Source of the DNA: CAWKCE01 sp032127035
GTDB lineage: Bacteria; Actinomycetota; Actinomycetes; JAHEKZ01
Assembly: GCA_963848085.1 (NCBI GenBank)
Contig: CAWKCE010000003.1
Coordinates: forward strand, 806,001 to 870,000
Direction: 5' to 3'
DNA: 64,000 nt
The notes under the pieces are model-generated. The model did no database searches. It had not been told where the DNA came from and saw only the letters and a list, made by a program, of their open reading frames with translations. The translations under genes and the position numbers were made by a program. Shown here one piece after another: positions 46,839-55,557 of the stretch (positions are counted from its first letter, which is position 1; each line of letters opens with the position of its first letter).

Positions 46839-47513
46839 TCAGTCGTCCGAGCTGTCAGACCCGCCCTGGTGGTCGGAGTCGTCGTCGGAGTCGTCGCCCT
46901 GGTCGTCCGTCGACGTGCTGCCCTGGTGGTCGGAGTCCTCGTCGGAGTCGTCGCCCTGGTCGTCCGTCGACGTGCTGCCCTGGTGGTCGGAGTCCTCGTC
47001 GGAGTCGTCGCCCTGGTCGTCGCTGGTGGACGAGCCGCTCCCGCCGTAGCTGCTGGAGTCGTCGCCCTGGTCGTCGGACTTGCTGGAGTCCGCGGGGTCG
47101 TTGGCATCGTCACTCGGCTCCGCCTTGGGCGTCCCGACGCCGGCGTCTTCGGACTCGTCCACCGTCTGAACCACCGGTACGGACGGGGACGTGTCATCGA
47201 CCACCGCCCCCACGGCGGCCGCACTTCCCATGCCGGCCACGGCGATCGCTGCGGTGCCGAGCGCCACCTTGCCGACGAGACCCAGTCGGGCCACCGCACC
47301 CAGCAGGTCGCCAAGAATGTTCTTCATGGTGTGTCTCCTCTTCGGCCTGGATGGTGCCTTGGCGGCCGCTGCCGGTAGGTCACCCTGGTCGAGGACCGGC
47401 GAGCCGGGATCGGCGAGGAACGCCGCCAACGCCGGGTTGGCGGCGGGGACGGGGGACTCACCCAGCGGCCGCAGCCTCCGGGCGATCTCCTCGGGGATCT
47501 CAGCGTCGGTCAT
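46839..47513 (-). CDS. Acidic-repeat membrane protein, probable anti-sigma partner
   Basis: A 224-residue protein. The N-terminal 60 residues look like a short anti-sigma-type helix region (EIARRLRPLG, NPALAAFLADP); one membrane helix at about 78-103 follows (GKVALGTAAIAVAGMGSAAAVGAV); the rest is an extracellular, Asp/Ser-rich tail with three near-identical 19-residue repeats (QGDDSDEDSDHQGSTSTDD). The ATG overlaps the sigma gene stop (ATGA), supporting a sigma/anti-sigma pair. A second start, ATG at 47327, has GAGGAG 7 bases upstream and would give a 162-residue form lacking the sigma-binding part. Confidence 0.7.
   Translation of the reverse strand: MTDAEIPEEIARRLRPLGESPVPAANPALAAFLADPGSPVLDQGDLPAAAAKAPSRPKRRHTMKNILGDLLGAVARLGLVGKVALGTAAIAVAGMGSAAAVGAVVDDTSPSVPVVQTVDESEDAGVGTPKAEPSDDANDPADSSKSDDQGDDSSSYGGSGSSTSDDQGDDSDEDSDHQGSTSTDDQGDDSDEDSDHQGSTSTDDQGDDSDDDSDHQGGSDSSDD
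46864..47021 (-). repeat. 57-bp tandem coding repeat, about 2.8 copies
   Basis: Copies at 46864-46920, 46921-46977 and 46978-47021 (partial) are almost identical at the DNA level, including synonymous positions. They encode the acidic tail repeats of the membrane protein. In-frame length change is likely. Confidence 0.92.
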
Positions 47514-48145
47514 CTCGAAGGGGCAATCGACGGCGCGGCCCGCAGGGGTACGGGTTGCGGCCGACTTTCTTCCAGCTGGGCGCGGAGCCGGCCGACGGCG
47601 CGCCGTTGCAGCTGTTTGACCGAGCCCTCGGTCCGGCCGGTGAGCTCGGCGATCTCGGCGATGGTCAGCCCGCCCAGGACCCGCAGCAGCATGACGTCGG
47701 CCTGATCGGCGGTCAGGCTGGCAAGCAGCTGCCGGACATCCGCGGACTCGATGACCGACAGTGCTGAGTCCTCGGCGCTGTCGACCTGGCGTGGGTCGGT
47801 GTCAGCGACGTATGGCTCGCCGTCCGGTGTGCGTGACGCGCGACGGAAGGCGTCCACACCCTTGTGGTGCGCCACGGTGAACAGCCATGACCGGAACCGG
47901 CCGCCGTCCCCGTCGAAGGTGGCGAGCTGCTGGAACGCGACCAGGAACACCTCGCTGGTGACGTCATCCGCGTCCGGAACGCCGCGGCCCCGCAGGTAGC
48001 CGGCGACGCTCGGTGCCAGCTCACGCCAGAGCCGCTCGAAGGCCCAGCCGCCACCTGCACGTGCGGCATCGACAAGTGCGTCGAGCTGCTCAGGCGGCAC
48101 GGGTTCCTTCCGGACGGAACGGTCACGGATGTCCTGGCTCCTCAT
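47510..48145 (-). CDS. ECF-type RNA polymerase sigma factor
   Basis: About 211 residues from the ATG at 48145 (a TTG at 48175 would add 10). Sigma-70 region 2 has WAFERLWRELAPSVAGYLRGRG, DADDVTSEVFLVAFQQL and FRSWLFTVAHHKGVDAFRR; region 4 has LTADQADVMLLRVLGGLTIAEIAELTGRTEGSVKQLQRRAVGRLR. It is followed and overlapped by the acidic membrane protein gene, the usual layout for an ECF sigma and its membrane anti-sigma. The regulon is unknown. Confidence 0.88.
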   Translation of the reverse strand: MRSQDIRDRSVRKEPVPPEQLDALVDAARAGGGWAFERLWRELAPSVAGYLRGRGVPDADDVTSEVFLVAFQQLATFDGDGGRFRSWLFTVAHHKGVDAFRRASRTPDGEPYVADTDPRQVDSAEDSALSVIESADVRQLLASLTADQADVMLLRVLGGLTIAEIAELTGRTEGSVKQLQRRAVGRLRAQLEESRPQPVPLRAAPSIAPSR

Positions 48146-48207
48146 CGTCGCGAGGCCACTGACTTCTGTAGCCAAGGCAGGGGAAACGTTCGGTTAAGGC
48201 GTCCGGC

Positions 48208-48213
48208 TAGGTT
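48208..48213 (+). promoter_or_regulatory. -10 element of a likely leaderless transcript (dioxygenase-like gene)
   Basis: TAGGTT ends 6 bases before the GTG at 48220; no Shine-Dalgarno. It probably drives the dioxygenase-like gene and miaA. Confidence 0.55.
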
Positions 48214-48219
48214 GGCGGG

Positions 48220-48945
48220 GTGCTCGTCGCCGCTGCGGTGCTTCCCCACCCGCCGTTGCTGGTCCCGGAGGTCGCCTCGGGGGCAGCCCCCGAGCTCCAG
48301 GTGCTCCGAGACGCCTGCGACGCTGCCGTGGCGGACGTCATGGCCGGGCGTCCCGAGGCGATCGTGCTCGTCGGCGCCGGGTCGGGTCGGCGAGCTCACG
48401 GTCCGGGCGCTGTCGGGACACTGGCCGGGTTCGGAGTGCCCGTCACCGCGACGCTGCCCGGCGAGGGAAACGACGAGCCGGGTGCCGCGCTGCCGCTGTC
48501 CCTGACGATCGGCGCATGGCTCCTGGCGCGATCGACCTGGGTCGGGGCAACACGAGCCTACGAGCTGCCGGTCACTGTCTCGGCGGAACGTGCGGCGGCG
48601 ATGGGGGCCGAGTTGGCCGGCCGGCCAGCTCGCATCGGGCTGCTGGCGATGGGTGACGACACGGCTCGACTCGCGACGGCGGCGCCCGGCTCTTTCGACG
48701 AGCGGGCACCGGGCTGGCACACCGAGGCAGCAGAAGCGCTGGCCTGTGGGGATGTCGATCGGGTGCTGCGCCTCGACCCGACGCTGGCCACCGATCTCAT
48801 GGTGGCCGGTCGCGGTGCGTGGCAGGTGCTTGCTGGCGCGGCGGCTGCCCAGCCGGCGACGCGCGTGGTTTCTCGGGTGCTGGCCGACGAGCGGCGGTAC
48901 GGGGTCGGATACCTCGTCGCCACCTGGACCTGGGAGATGCCGTGA
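48220..48945 (+). CDS. Class III extradiol dioxygenase-like protein
   Basis: A 241-residue protein starting MLVAAAVLPHPPLLVPEVA, the pattern of the class III extradiol ring-cleavage dioxygenase subunit B-like fold (AMMECR1-linked/MEMO-like superfamily). The N-terminal His-Pro motif is kept, but other metal ligands cannot be confirmed by eye. A homologue lies upstream of miaA in mycobacteria and other actinobacteria; function unknown. Stop overlaps the miaA GTG. Confidence 0.75.
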   Translation: MLVAAAVLPHPPLLVPEVASGAAPELQVLRDACDAAVADVMAGRPEAIVLVGAGSGRRAHGPGAVGTLAGFGVPVTATLPGEGNDEPGAALPLSLTIGAWLLARSTWVGATRAYELPVTVSAERAAAMGAELAGRPARIGLLAMGDDTARLATAAPGSFDERAPGWHTEAAEALACGDVDRVLRLDPTLATDLMVAGRGAWQVLAGAAAAQPATRVVSRVLADERRYGVGYLVATWTWEMP

Positions 48946-49844
48946 CACCGCTGGTGGCTGTCGTCGGGCCGACGGCGGTGGGCAAGTCTGCCCTTGCGGT
49001 CGACCTGGCGCTGGCCGTCGACGGCGAGGTGGTGAACGCCGACTCCATGCAGCTCTACGTCGGGATGGACATCGGGACGGCGAAGATCGCGGTCCCCGAA
49101 CGACTCGGCGTTCCCCACCACTTGCTCGATCTGTGGCCGGTCACGCGGACCGCGTCGGTGGCCGAGTACCAGGAACGGGCGCTGGCGGTGGTCGCCGCCA
49201 TCCGGGGCCGGGGGCGGGTGCCGATCCTGGTGGGCGGCTCGGGGCTGTACGTCCATGCGCTGGTCGACCGGTGGGACTTCCCGGGAACCGACCCGCAGAT
49301 CCGCGCCGCGCTCGAGGCCGAGCTCGCGGACCTGGGTCCGGAGGCACTGCACGAGCGGCTGGCCCGGCGGGACCCCGAGGCTGCCGCCTCGATCGATTCG
49401 GGCAACGGACGACGCCTCGTGCGGGCGTTGGAGGTCGGGCAGCTGGGAGGGTCCTTCTCGGCGCGGCTGCCGGAGATCACCGACGACGCGGGTGTGGTGC
49501 TCCTCGGTCTCACGCTGCCGCGGCCGGACCTCGACGCTCGGGTCGAGGCCCGGGTCGGGGGGATGTGGGACGACGGCCTGGTCGACGAAGTGCGTGGCCT
49601 CGTCGACCAGGGGCTCCGGGACGGGCGCACGGCATCCCGCGCCCTCGGCTACGCGCAGGTACTCCGGTTCCTCGACGGGGAGACCACCGAGCAGCAGGCG
49701 CGGGAGACCACCGTCCAGGCCACCCGCCGGTTCGTTCGGCGCCAGGAGTCCTGGTTCCGCAGGGACCCTCGCATCCGGTGGCTGCCGGCCGACGATGTGG
49801 ACCTTCTCGGCCAGGCGGTCGGTCGGGTCGCGAGGCAGCCCTAG
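48942..49844 (+). CDS. miaA: tRNA dimethylallyltransferase MiaA
   Basis: A 300-residue MiaA that prenylates A37 of tRNAs reading UNN codons, providing the substrate for MiaB. P-loop GPTAVGKS at 9-16; NADSMQLYVGMDIGTAKI; VGGSGLYVHAL; RRLVRALEV; and the C-terminal SRALGYAQVLRFL with TRRFVRRQESWFRRD. GTG start overlaps the upstream stop (GTGA). Confidence 0.96.
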   Translation: MTPLVAVVGPTAVGKSALAVDLALAVDGEVVNADSMQLYVGMDIGTAKIAVPERLGVPHHLLDLWPVTRTASVAEYQERALAVVAAIRGRGRVPILVGGSGLYVHALVDRWDFPGTDPQIRAALEAELADLGPEALHERLARRDPEAAASIDSGNGRRLVRALEVGQLGGSFSARLPEITDDAGVVLLGLTLPRPDLDARVEARVGGMWDDGLVDEVRGLVDQGLRDGRTASRALGYAQVLRFLDGETTEQQARETTVQATRRFVRRQESWFRRDPRIRWLPADDVDLLGQAVGRVARQP

Positions 49845-49847
49845 AGT
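49842..49847 (+). promoter_or_regulatory. dapF: -10 element overlapping the miaA stop
   Basis: TAGAGT, whose TAG ends miaA, lies 6 bases before a GTG at 49854 and predicts a leaderless dapF mRNA starting there. Confidence 0.5.
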
Positions 49848-49853
49848 GTGCCT

Positions 49854-50702
49854 GTGGCGTGGATCAGGTTCTTCAAAGGGCACGGCACTGAGAACGACTT
49901 CATCCTGCTGCCCGACCCGGACGGCACCCTCAACCTGACCCCGGAGCAGGTGCGTGCACTGTGCGACCGGCGCGCGGGTGTGGGGGCCGACGGTGTCCTG
50001 CGGGTAGTCCGCAGCGTCCACGCGCCGCCCGGTGTGGACACAGAGGGCACCGACTGGTTCATGGACCACCGCAACGCTGACGGCTCCACGGCGGAGATGT
50101 GTGGCAACGGGATTCGCCTCTACGTGCGCTATCTCGACCAATCGGGGCTGATGCGAGGCAAGCAGGCCGCCGTGGCGACGCGAGCTGGCGTTCGTCAGGT
50201 GCGGGTGGGCAGCGGCAAGCTGACCGTGGAGATGGGACCGGCGAGCCCCGCTGCCGACACGGCTGTCGAGGTCACGGTGGGGGACCGGACCTGGCCAGCC
50301 ACTGGAGTTCTGGTGCCGAACCCGCACGCCGTCGTCTTCGTCGACGACCTGGCCGACGCCGGGAAGCTGGCGGACCCGCCGGGGGTGTCACCCCCCGGTG
50401 TCTTTGCCGATGGTGTCAACGTGGAGTTCGTCGTCGAGCGGGGTCCGGGCCACATCGCCCTGCGAGTGCACGAACGTGGGGTCGGGGAGACCCGCTCCTG
50501 CGGCACGGGCGCCTGCGCGGCCGCCTGGGCGTGGCGCCGCCGCACCGGTGAGCCGACGTCCCCGGGAACGGTCCGCGTCGATGTGCCCGGAGGGTCGCTG
50601 TCGGTGACCGAGCGCAGCGACGGTGAGCTTGAGCTGACCGGGCCTGCGGTGCTGGTGGCCGAGGGGACGATCGACCCCGAGTGGTGGGAGCGGCTGCGGT
50701 GA
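49854..50702 (+). CDS. dapF: Diaminopimelate epimerase
   Basis: About 282 residues. DapF converts LL- to meso-diaminopimelate for peptidoglycan and lysine. Both catalytic Cys are present: EMCGNGIR and RSCGTGACAAA. Other marks: FFKGHGTENDFILLPD and DWFMDHRNADGS. The GTG at 49854 is preferred over GTG 49848 because TAGAGT lies 6 bases before it, matching the leaderless pattern elsewhere; the longer form would add two residues. The stop overlaps the next gene. Confidence 0.95.
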   Translation: MAWIRFFKGHGTENDFILLPDPDGTLNLTPEQVRALCDRRAGVGADGVLRVVRSVHAPPGVDTEGTDWFMDHRNADGSTAEMCGNGIRLYVRYLDQSGLMRGKQAAVATRAGVRQVRVGSGKLTVEMGPASPAADTAVEVTVGDRTWPATGVLVPNPHAVVFVDDLADAGKLADPPGVSPPGVFADGVNVEFVVERGPGHIALRVHERGVGETRSCGTGACAAAWAWRRRTGEPTSPGTVRVDVPGGSLSVTERSDGELELTGPAVLVAEGTIDPEWWERLR

Positions 50703-51487
50703 GTGTCGACGCTGACGCCAGGGCGGCAGCCGTCGAGTCGAAAGGACCGATCGGGGACCTCGGTGGCAACTGGATGACCGGCCCCGAGGAGGAGGCGGCC
50801 ACTGCGGCAGCGGGGATGGACGGCTGGCAGCTGTACTTCCTGGGCCGCCACGGCGTTCTTGGCGACGTCGACCCCGACGTGATCACGGCGGCGGCGTTCT
50901 TCTTCCCCGCCGACGTGGTGCGCACGGAGTGGCTGGCGGCGCGGCAAGTGATGACGCCCGAAACGGCGCTGCGGACCTACCTTGCGCTGTGCCACCAGTG
51001 GGGGCAACGACACCTGCTGGGCTTTGAAGAGGCCGACCGGCTGTCGGACCTCGCCCAGCGAGTCGTCGACACTGCGGACGTGGCCGGGCTGCCGCTGTTC
51101 GCCGGCTGGCGGGGACTGCCGGTGCCGACGGAGGCGCCACCGCGGCTGGCTCACCTCATGCAGCTGCTGCGTGAGCACCGAGGCGCGTGCCACGGTGTTG
51201 CCGTCGTTGCCTGTGGGCTGCCGCCGCTCATGGCCGTCCTCGCCAACCGGGGGGGACCGGACAACGCGCGCGAGTACGGCTGGCAGCCGCCCTACCCGGA
51301 GGTCACTGACGCCGACCGACAGCTCCGGGAGCGGGTGGAGGGACTCACCGACGACCTCGTGGCACCTGCGTACGAGGGGCTTGACCGCGCGGAGCGCGTG
51401 GAGCTTCTGGCGCTGCTTGCGGCCGCACACGCCCACGCCTTCCCCGGCGGTCACGTCCCTCACGGCGGCGGCGGCCAAGCCACGTGA
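50699..51487 (+). CDS. SCO6745-like protein
   Basis: A 262-residue soluble protein recalling the actinobacterial SCO6745 family: WQLYFLGRHGVLGDV, VITAAAFFFPADVVR, and a His-containing LLALLAAAHAHAFPGG near the end. No catalytic motif recognised. The GTG start overlaps the dapF stop; the gene lies between dapF and hflX, so probably one transcript with dapF. Confidence 0.7.
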   Translation: MSVDADARAAAVESKGPIGDLGGNWMTGPEEEAATAAAGMDGWQLYFLGRHGVLGDVDPDVITAAAFFFPADVVRTEWLAARQVMTPETALRTYLALCHQWGQRHLLGFEEADRLSDLAQRVVDTADVAGLPLFAGWRGLPVPTEAPPRLAHLMQLLREHRGACHGVAVVACGLPPLMAVLANRGGPDNAREYGWQPPYPEVTDADRQLRERVEGLTDDLVAPAYEGLDRAERVELLALLAAAHAHAFPGGHVPHGGGGQAT

Positions 51488-51524
51488 GGATTCTCGGTTG
51501 CATGGGCGTGCGACCCTGGAACCG

Positions 51525-52943
51525 ATGACTGAACCGATGGAAGCCAATCTCCACCTGCCCGACGACGAAGCGGCCGGCGCCTACGAGCTCGAGGCGCGCG
51601 GCGGGCTGCGCCGTGTCACCGGGCTGTCCACCGAGCTGCAGGACGTCACCGAGGTGGAGTACCGCCAGGTTCGGCTGGAGCGGGTGGTCCTCGTCGGGGT
51701 GTGGACCGAGGGCTCGGTCACCGACGCGGAGAACTCTCTGCGCGAGCTGGCGGCTCTCGCGGAGACGGCCGGGTCGCAGGTGGTGGATGGGGTCATCCAG
51801 CGCCGCGACTCCCCTGACCCTGCCACCTACATCGGGTCGGGCAAGGCGCGCGAGCTGCGCGACCAGGTGGTCGAGGGTGGGGCCGACACCGTCATCTGCG
51901 ACGGGGAGCTGACTCCCAGCCAGCTGCGTCAGCTGGAGGAGGTAGTGAAGGTCAAGGTCGTCGACCGGACCTGGCTGATCCTGGACATCTTCGCGCAGCA
52001 CGCCAAGAGCCGAGAGGGCAAGGCTCAGGTCTCCCTGGCCCAGATGCAGTACCTCATGCCACGACTTCGCGGCTGGGGCGAGTCGTTGTCGCGGCAGGCG
52101 GGCGGTCGCGCTGGCGGTGCGACTGGAGGGGTCGGCACGCGCGGCCCGGGCGAGACGAAGATCGAGACGGACCGGCGCCGGATTCGGTCCCAGATGGCCA
52201 AGCTGCGTCGGGAGATCGCGGCCATGGAGACGGCCCGCCGGACCCAGCGCGGGGACCGACGCCGTCACCAGGTTCCGGCGGTGGCCATCGCGGGCTACAC
52301 CAACGCCGGCAAGTCCAGCCTCCTCAACCGCCTGACCGGAGCCGGCGTCCTGGTCGACGACACGCTGTTCGCCACGCTGGACCCGACGGTGCGCCGCTCA
52401 CGCACCAGCGACGGCCGCGAGTTCACGCTGTCCGACACCGTCGGCTTCGTGCGCCACCTTCCGCACCAGCTGGTGGAGGCGTTCCGCTCCACGTTGGAGG
52501 AGGTGGCCGAGGCCGACCTGGTAGTCCACGTCGTGGATGCCGCACATCCCGACCCCGAGTCGCAGCTGGCGGCGGTGCGGGAGGTGCTCGCCGACATCGG
52601 CGCCGGCGGCGTTCCCGAGCTGGTGGTGCTCAACAAGTCCGATGCCGCCGACCCGATGACGGTGACCCGCCTTCGCCGCCACGAGCCAGACTCGGTCGTG
52701 GTCTCGGCGCGGACGGGCGACGGCTTCGCCGCGCTGCAGCGGGCCATCGAGGCCGGGCTGCCGCGTCCGGAGGTGGAGGTGGACGTGCTCGTCCCGTACT
52801 CGCGCGGCGACCTGGTGGCCCGCGCGCACCGCGAGGGAGAGGTGCTGTCCGAGGTCCACCAGGAGGACGGCACCGTGCTGCACGCACGGGTCCGCGCCGA
52901 CCTCGCGGCAGCGCTGGCGGGTCTGGCGTCCGACGCCAGCTGA
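51525..52943 (+). CDS. hflX: GTPase HflX
   Basis: A 472-residue HflX, the ribosome-splitting GTPase active in stress. N-terminal HflX domain: AALAETAGSQVVDGVIQ, DPATYIGSGKARELR, QHAKSREGKAQVSLAQMQYL, and the Gly-rich turn GTRGPGETKIETDRRRI. G domain: GYTNAGKSS (near 258-266), SDTVGFVRHLPHQL, and NKSD. The ATG at 51525 is 37 bases after the previous stop; the upstream frame is shadow. Confidence 0.95.
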   Translation: MTEPMEANLHLPDDEAAGAYELEARGGLRRVTGLSTELQDVTEVEYRQVRLERVVLVGVWTEGSVTDAENSLRELAALAETAGSQVVDGVIQRRDSPDPATYIGSGKARELRDQVVEGGADTVICDGELTPSQLRQLEEVVKVKVVDRTWLILDIFAQHAKSREGKAQVSLAQMQYLMPRLRGWGESLSRQAGGRAGGATGGVGTRGPGETKIETDRRRIRSQMAKLRREIAAMETARRTQRGDRRRHQVPAVAIAGYTNAGKSSLLNRLTGAGVLVDDTLFATLDPTVRRSRTSDGREFTLSDTVGFVRHLPHQLVEAFRSTLEEVAEADLVVHVVDAAHPDPESQLAAVREVLADIGAGGVPELVVLNKSDAADPMTVTRLRRHEPDSVVVSARTGDGFAALQRAIEAGLPRPEVEVDVLVPYSRGDLVARAHREGEVLSEVHQEDGTVLHARVRADLAAALAGLASDAS

Positions 52944-52990
52944 GCGTCCGGCGCGGGGACTCCCGCGTCGCCCCGTCCCGGTCGTGTCCG

Positions 52991-52996
52991 TAGCCT
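52991..52996 (+). promoter_or_regulatory. -10 element of a likely leaderless helicase transcript
   Basis: TAGCCT ends 7 bases before the ATG of the DinG-type helicase gene. No Shine-Dalgarno and no SOS box in the 60-base gap after hflX. Confidence 0.55.
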
Positions 52997-53003
52997 CTGC
53001 CTC

Positions 53004-55547
53004 ATGGCTCCCGACGTGGACAACCTGCTGGACGTCGCGGTGGCCGCCGTCGGCGGGTCGAGCCGCGCGGGACAACAGCAGATGGCGCGCGCCGTCGCCT
53101 CGGCGATCGCCGACGGACAGCATCTGATGGTGCAGGCCGGAACGGGAACCGGGAAGTCGCTGGCCTACCTGGTGCCGGCGCTGGTCCACGCCTCGCGAGG
53201 CGGGGGGCCGGTCGTCGTCGCCACGGCGACGATCGCGCTGCAGCGCCAACTGGTCGGCCGGGACCTCCCGCTGCTGGCCGAGGCTCTCGAGCCTGGACTC
53301 GGGAGGCGGCCGACGTTCGCCCTGCTCAAGGGCCGGCAGAACTACCTGTGCCAGCACCGACTGCAGGGCGGCGAGGATGCGGGCGACGACGAGGCGCTGT
53401 TCGACCCGGTTCCGACGTCGCGGGCGGGGCGTGACGCCGTCCGCATCCGCGAGTGGGCGGCGGTCACCCACACCGGCGACCGCGACGAGCTGGTGCCGGC
53501 ACCCGACGAGCGGGCGTGGCGGTCCTTCTCGGTCACTGCCCACGAATGTCTGGGCGCTCAGCGGTGTCCCGTTGCGGCGGAGTGCTTCGTCGAGATCGCC
53601 CGCGACCGGGCGCGCGACGCGGACGTGGTGGTGACCAACCACGCGATGCTGGCCATCGACGCGCTGTCCGAGGCCCAGCTGCTTCCCGAGCACGACGTCG
53701 TGGTGGTCGACGAGGGCCACGAGCTGGCCGACCGGGCGACCGGAGCGGTCACCGACGAGCTCACATCCGTCTTGGTGGAACGGGCCGCGCGCCGGGCCAG
53801 GAAAGCCGCGGGGGAGCCGGCCACGGACCTGCTGATCGCGGCCGCCGGGTTCCTGGAGGCGGCGCTCGCGGAGGCGCCGGAGGGGCGCCTGCGCAGCCTT
53901 CCGAGCGCGCTGTTCGACGCACTGGTGGCAGCCCGCGACGCGGGGCACGCCGCGCTGACCGCCATTGGCCGGGTGACCGGGGACGACGACCTGGCCGCCA
54001 GGGTCCGGGCACGTGCGGCGGTGGAGGAGATTCACGAGGTTGCCGGTCGCATCGTCAGTGCCGGGGACGATGACGTGGTGTGGGTCACCCGGTCGGATCG
54101 ACGTCCGCCCGCCCTCTGGCGGGCCCCCATGAACGTCGGTGGCGTGCTCCGCGAGGAGCTGTTCGGCGACCGGACAGTGGTGCTCACCTCGGCCACGTTG
54201 GCGCTCGGTGGCAGCTTCGACCCCTTGTCGCGGACGTTGGGGCTCGCTGCCGGCGATGACCAGGAGTGGCAGGGGCTGGATGTCGGCTCCCCGTTCGACT
54301 ACGCGCGTCAGGCGATCCTCTACCTGGCCGGGCACCTTCCCCCGCCGGGCCGGGAGGGTCTTGCTGACGAGACGCTGGTCGAGCTGACCGAGCTGGTGAC
54401 GGCCGCGGGGGGACGGACGTTGGGGCTGTTCTCGTCCATGCGCGCGGCGCAGCAGGCGGCAGAGGCGCTGCGGGAGCGGCTGGACCTGCCCATCCTGTGT
54501 CAAGGGGACGACGCCACCGGTGAGCTGGTGCGCGCGTTCGCCGCCGACGCCCGCACCTGCCTGTTCGGCACGCTCTCGCTGTGGCAAGGGGTAGACGTTC
54601 CCGGATCGGCGTGCCACCTCGTGGTCATCGACCGCATCCCCTTCCCTCGACCGGACGACCCGCTGGCGTCCGCTCGCCAGGAGGCGGTCGCGCGTTCCGG
54701 CGGGAACGGCTTCATGGCCGTCGCCGCGGCCCAAGCCGCCCTGCGGCTCGCGCAGGGCTCTGGCCGACTGATCCGTACCGGAAAGGACCGCGGAGTCGTG
54801 GCGGTGCTCGACTCGCGCCTGGCGAACGCCCGCTACGCCGGGTTCCTTCGGGCGTCGCTGCCGCCCATGTGGCAGACGACGGACGGGGAGCTGGTCCGGA
54901 GGTCTCTTCGGGCGATCGATGCCGCCGCCGGTCCGGTGGAGCCGGTTCCCGATGTTCCGGCCGCTGGGCGGTCACCCGGCGCTGCGCGGAGTGACGACGT
55001 CGGATCCGGCGACCGTCGCGGTCGGCGGTGGACCGATGCCGAGGAGCTGCAGCTGATCAGCGGCTTCGACGCCGGCGTTCCGATCTCCGTGCTGGCCGAG
55101 GAGCTGGGGCGCACCGGCAGCGCGGTCGCCGGCCGGCTGGCGCAGCACGGGCGGTGCGGGTCGGTCCGCTGGCGGGACGACGGTGCCGCGCTGTCCGCGC
55201 CCGACCGCGCACTGGCACGCCTGCTCGCCACGATCTCGATCGGCGTCCGGGCCTCCCGATCAGAGCGCACGACCCGGGTCGCGGAGGTGCTGCAGATCGA
55301 GGGCTGGCAGGCCGCACAGGAGGACTCGGTGCTGCACATCACGCGCGGTGAGGTGGCCGCCATCGCGGGCTGGGGGGGAGCCGCCGACCTGATGATGGGG
55401 GAGGCAACCGCGCGGTTCCTGCTGCGGGCGGCCGAGGATGGCGACGGGGCAGCCGCGCCGGTGTGCCCGGCGGGAGTGGATGCCCTGGTGACGCTGCCGA
55501 CGGTGGCCAACGTCGCATCGTCCCGAGCCGACGGCCCGCTCGGCTAG
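53004..55547 (+). CDS. DinG/XPD-family helicase with extra C-terminal domain
   Basis: An 847-residue SF2 helicase. Walker A AGTGTGKS at 45-52; DEGH at 236-239; four cysteines between them (NYLCQH, then HECLGAQRCPVAAECF) fit the 4Fe-4S cluster of the XPD/DinG family; LTSATLALGGSFD, FGTLSLWQGVDVPG and RLAQGSGRLIRTGKDRG are later motifs. The motor ends near 650, the usual length of the family. Residues about 672-715 form a Myb/SANT-like helix-turn-helix (RRWTDAEELQL... LAEELGRTGSAVAGRL), and another 130 residues of unknown fold follow. Confidence 0.9.
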   Translation: MAPDVDNLLDVAVAAVGGSSRAGQQQMARAVASAIADGQHLMVQAGTGTGKSLAYLVPALVHASRGGGPVVVATATIALQRQLVGRDLPLLAEALEPGLGRRPTFALLKGRQNYLCQHRLQGGEDAGDDEALFDPVPTSRAGRDAVRIREWAAVTHTGDRDELVPAPDERAWRSFSVTAHECLGAQRCPVAAECFVEIARDRARDADVVVTNHAMLAIDALSEAQLLPEHDVVVVDEGHELADRATGAVTDELTSVLVERAARRARKAAGEPATDLLIAAAGFLEAALAEAPEGRLRSLPSALFDALVAARDAGHAALTAIGRVTGDDDLAARVRARAAVEEIHEVAGRIVSAGDDDVVWVTRSDRRPPALWRAPMNVGGVLREELFGDRTVVLTSATLALGGSFDPLSRTLGLAAGDDQEWQGLDVGSPFDYARQAILYLAGHLPPPGREGLADETLVELTELVTAAGGRTLGLFSSMRAAQQAAEALRERLDLPILCQGDDATGELVRAFAADARTCLFGTLSLWQGVDVPGSACHLVVIDRIPFPRPDDPLASARQEAVARSGGNGFMAVAAAQAALRLAQGSGRLIRTGKDRGVVAVLDSRLANARYAGFLRASLPPMWQTTDGELVRRSLRAIDAAAGPVEPVPDVPAAGRSPGAARSDDVGSGDRRGRRWTDAEELQLISGFDAGVPISVLAEELGRTGSAVAGRLAQHGRCGSVRWRDDGAALSAPDRALARLLATISIGVRASRSERTTRVAEVLQIEGWQAAQEDSVLHITRGEVAAIAGWGGAADLMMGEATARFLLRAAEDGDGAAAPVCPAGVDALVTLPTVANVASSRADGPLG

Positions 55548-55550
55548 CGT
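55545..55550 (+). promoter_or_regulatory. -10 element overlapping the helicase stop
   Basis: TAGCGT, whose TAG is the helicase stop, ends 7 bases before a GTG at 55558; fits the leaderless pattern. Confidence 0.5.
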
Positions 55551-55557
55551 GCTGCGA

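Noticed and set aside
46864..47021. Tandem repeats considered as a CRISPR array
   Set aside because: Units are contiguous without spacers, 57 bases long and in frame within a protein gene.
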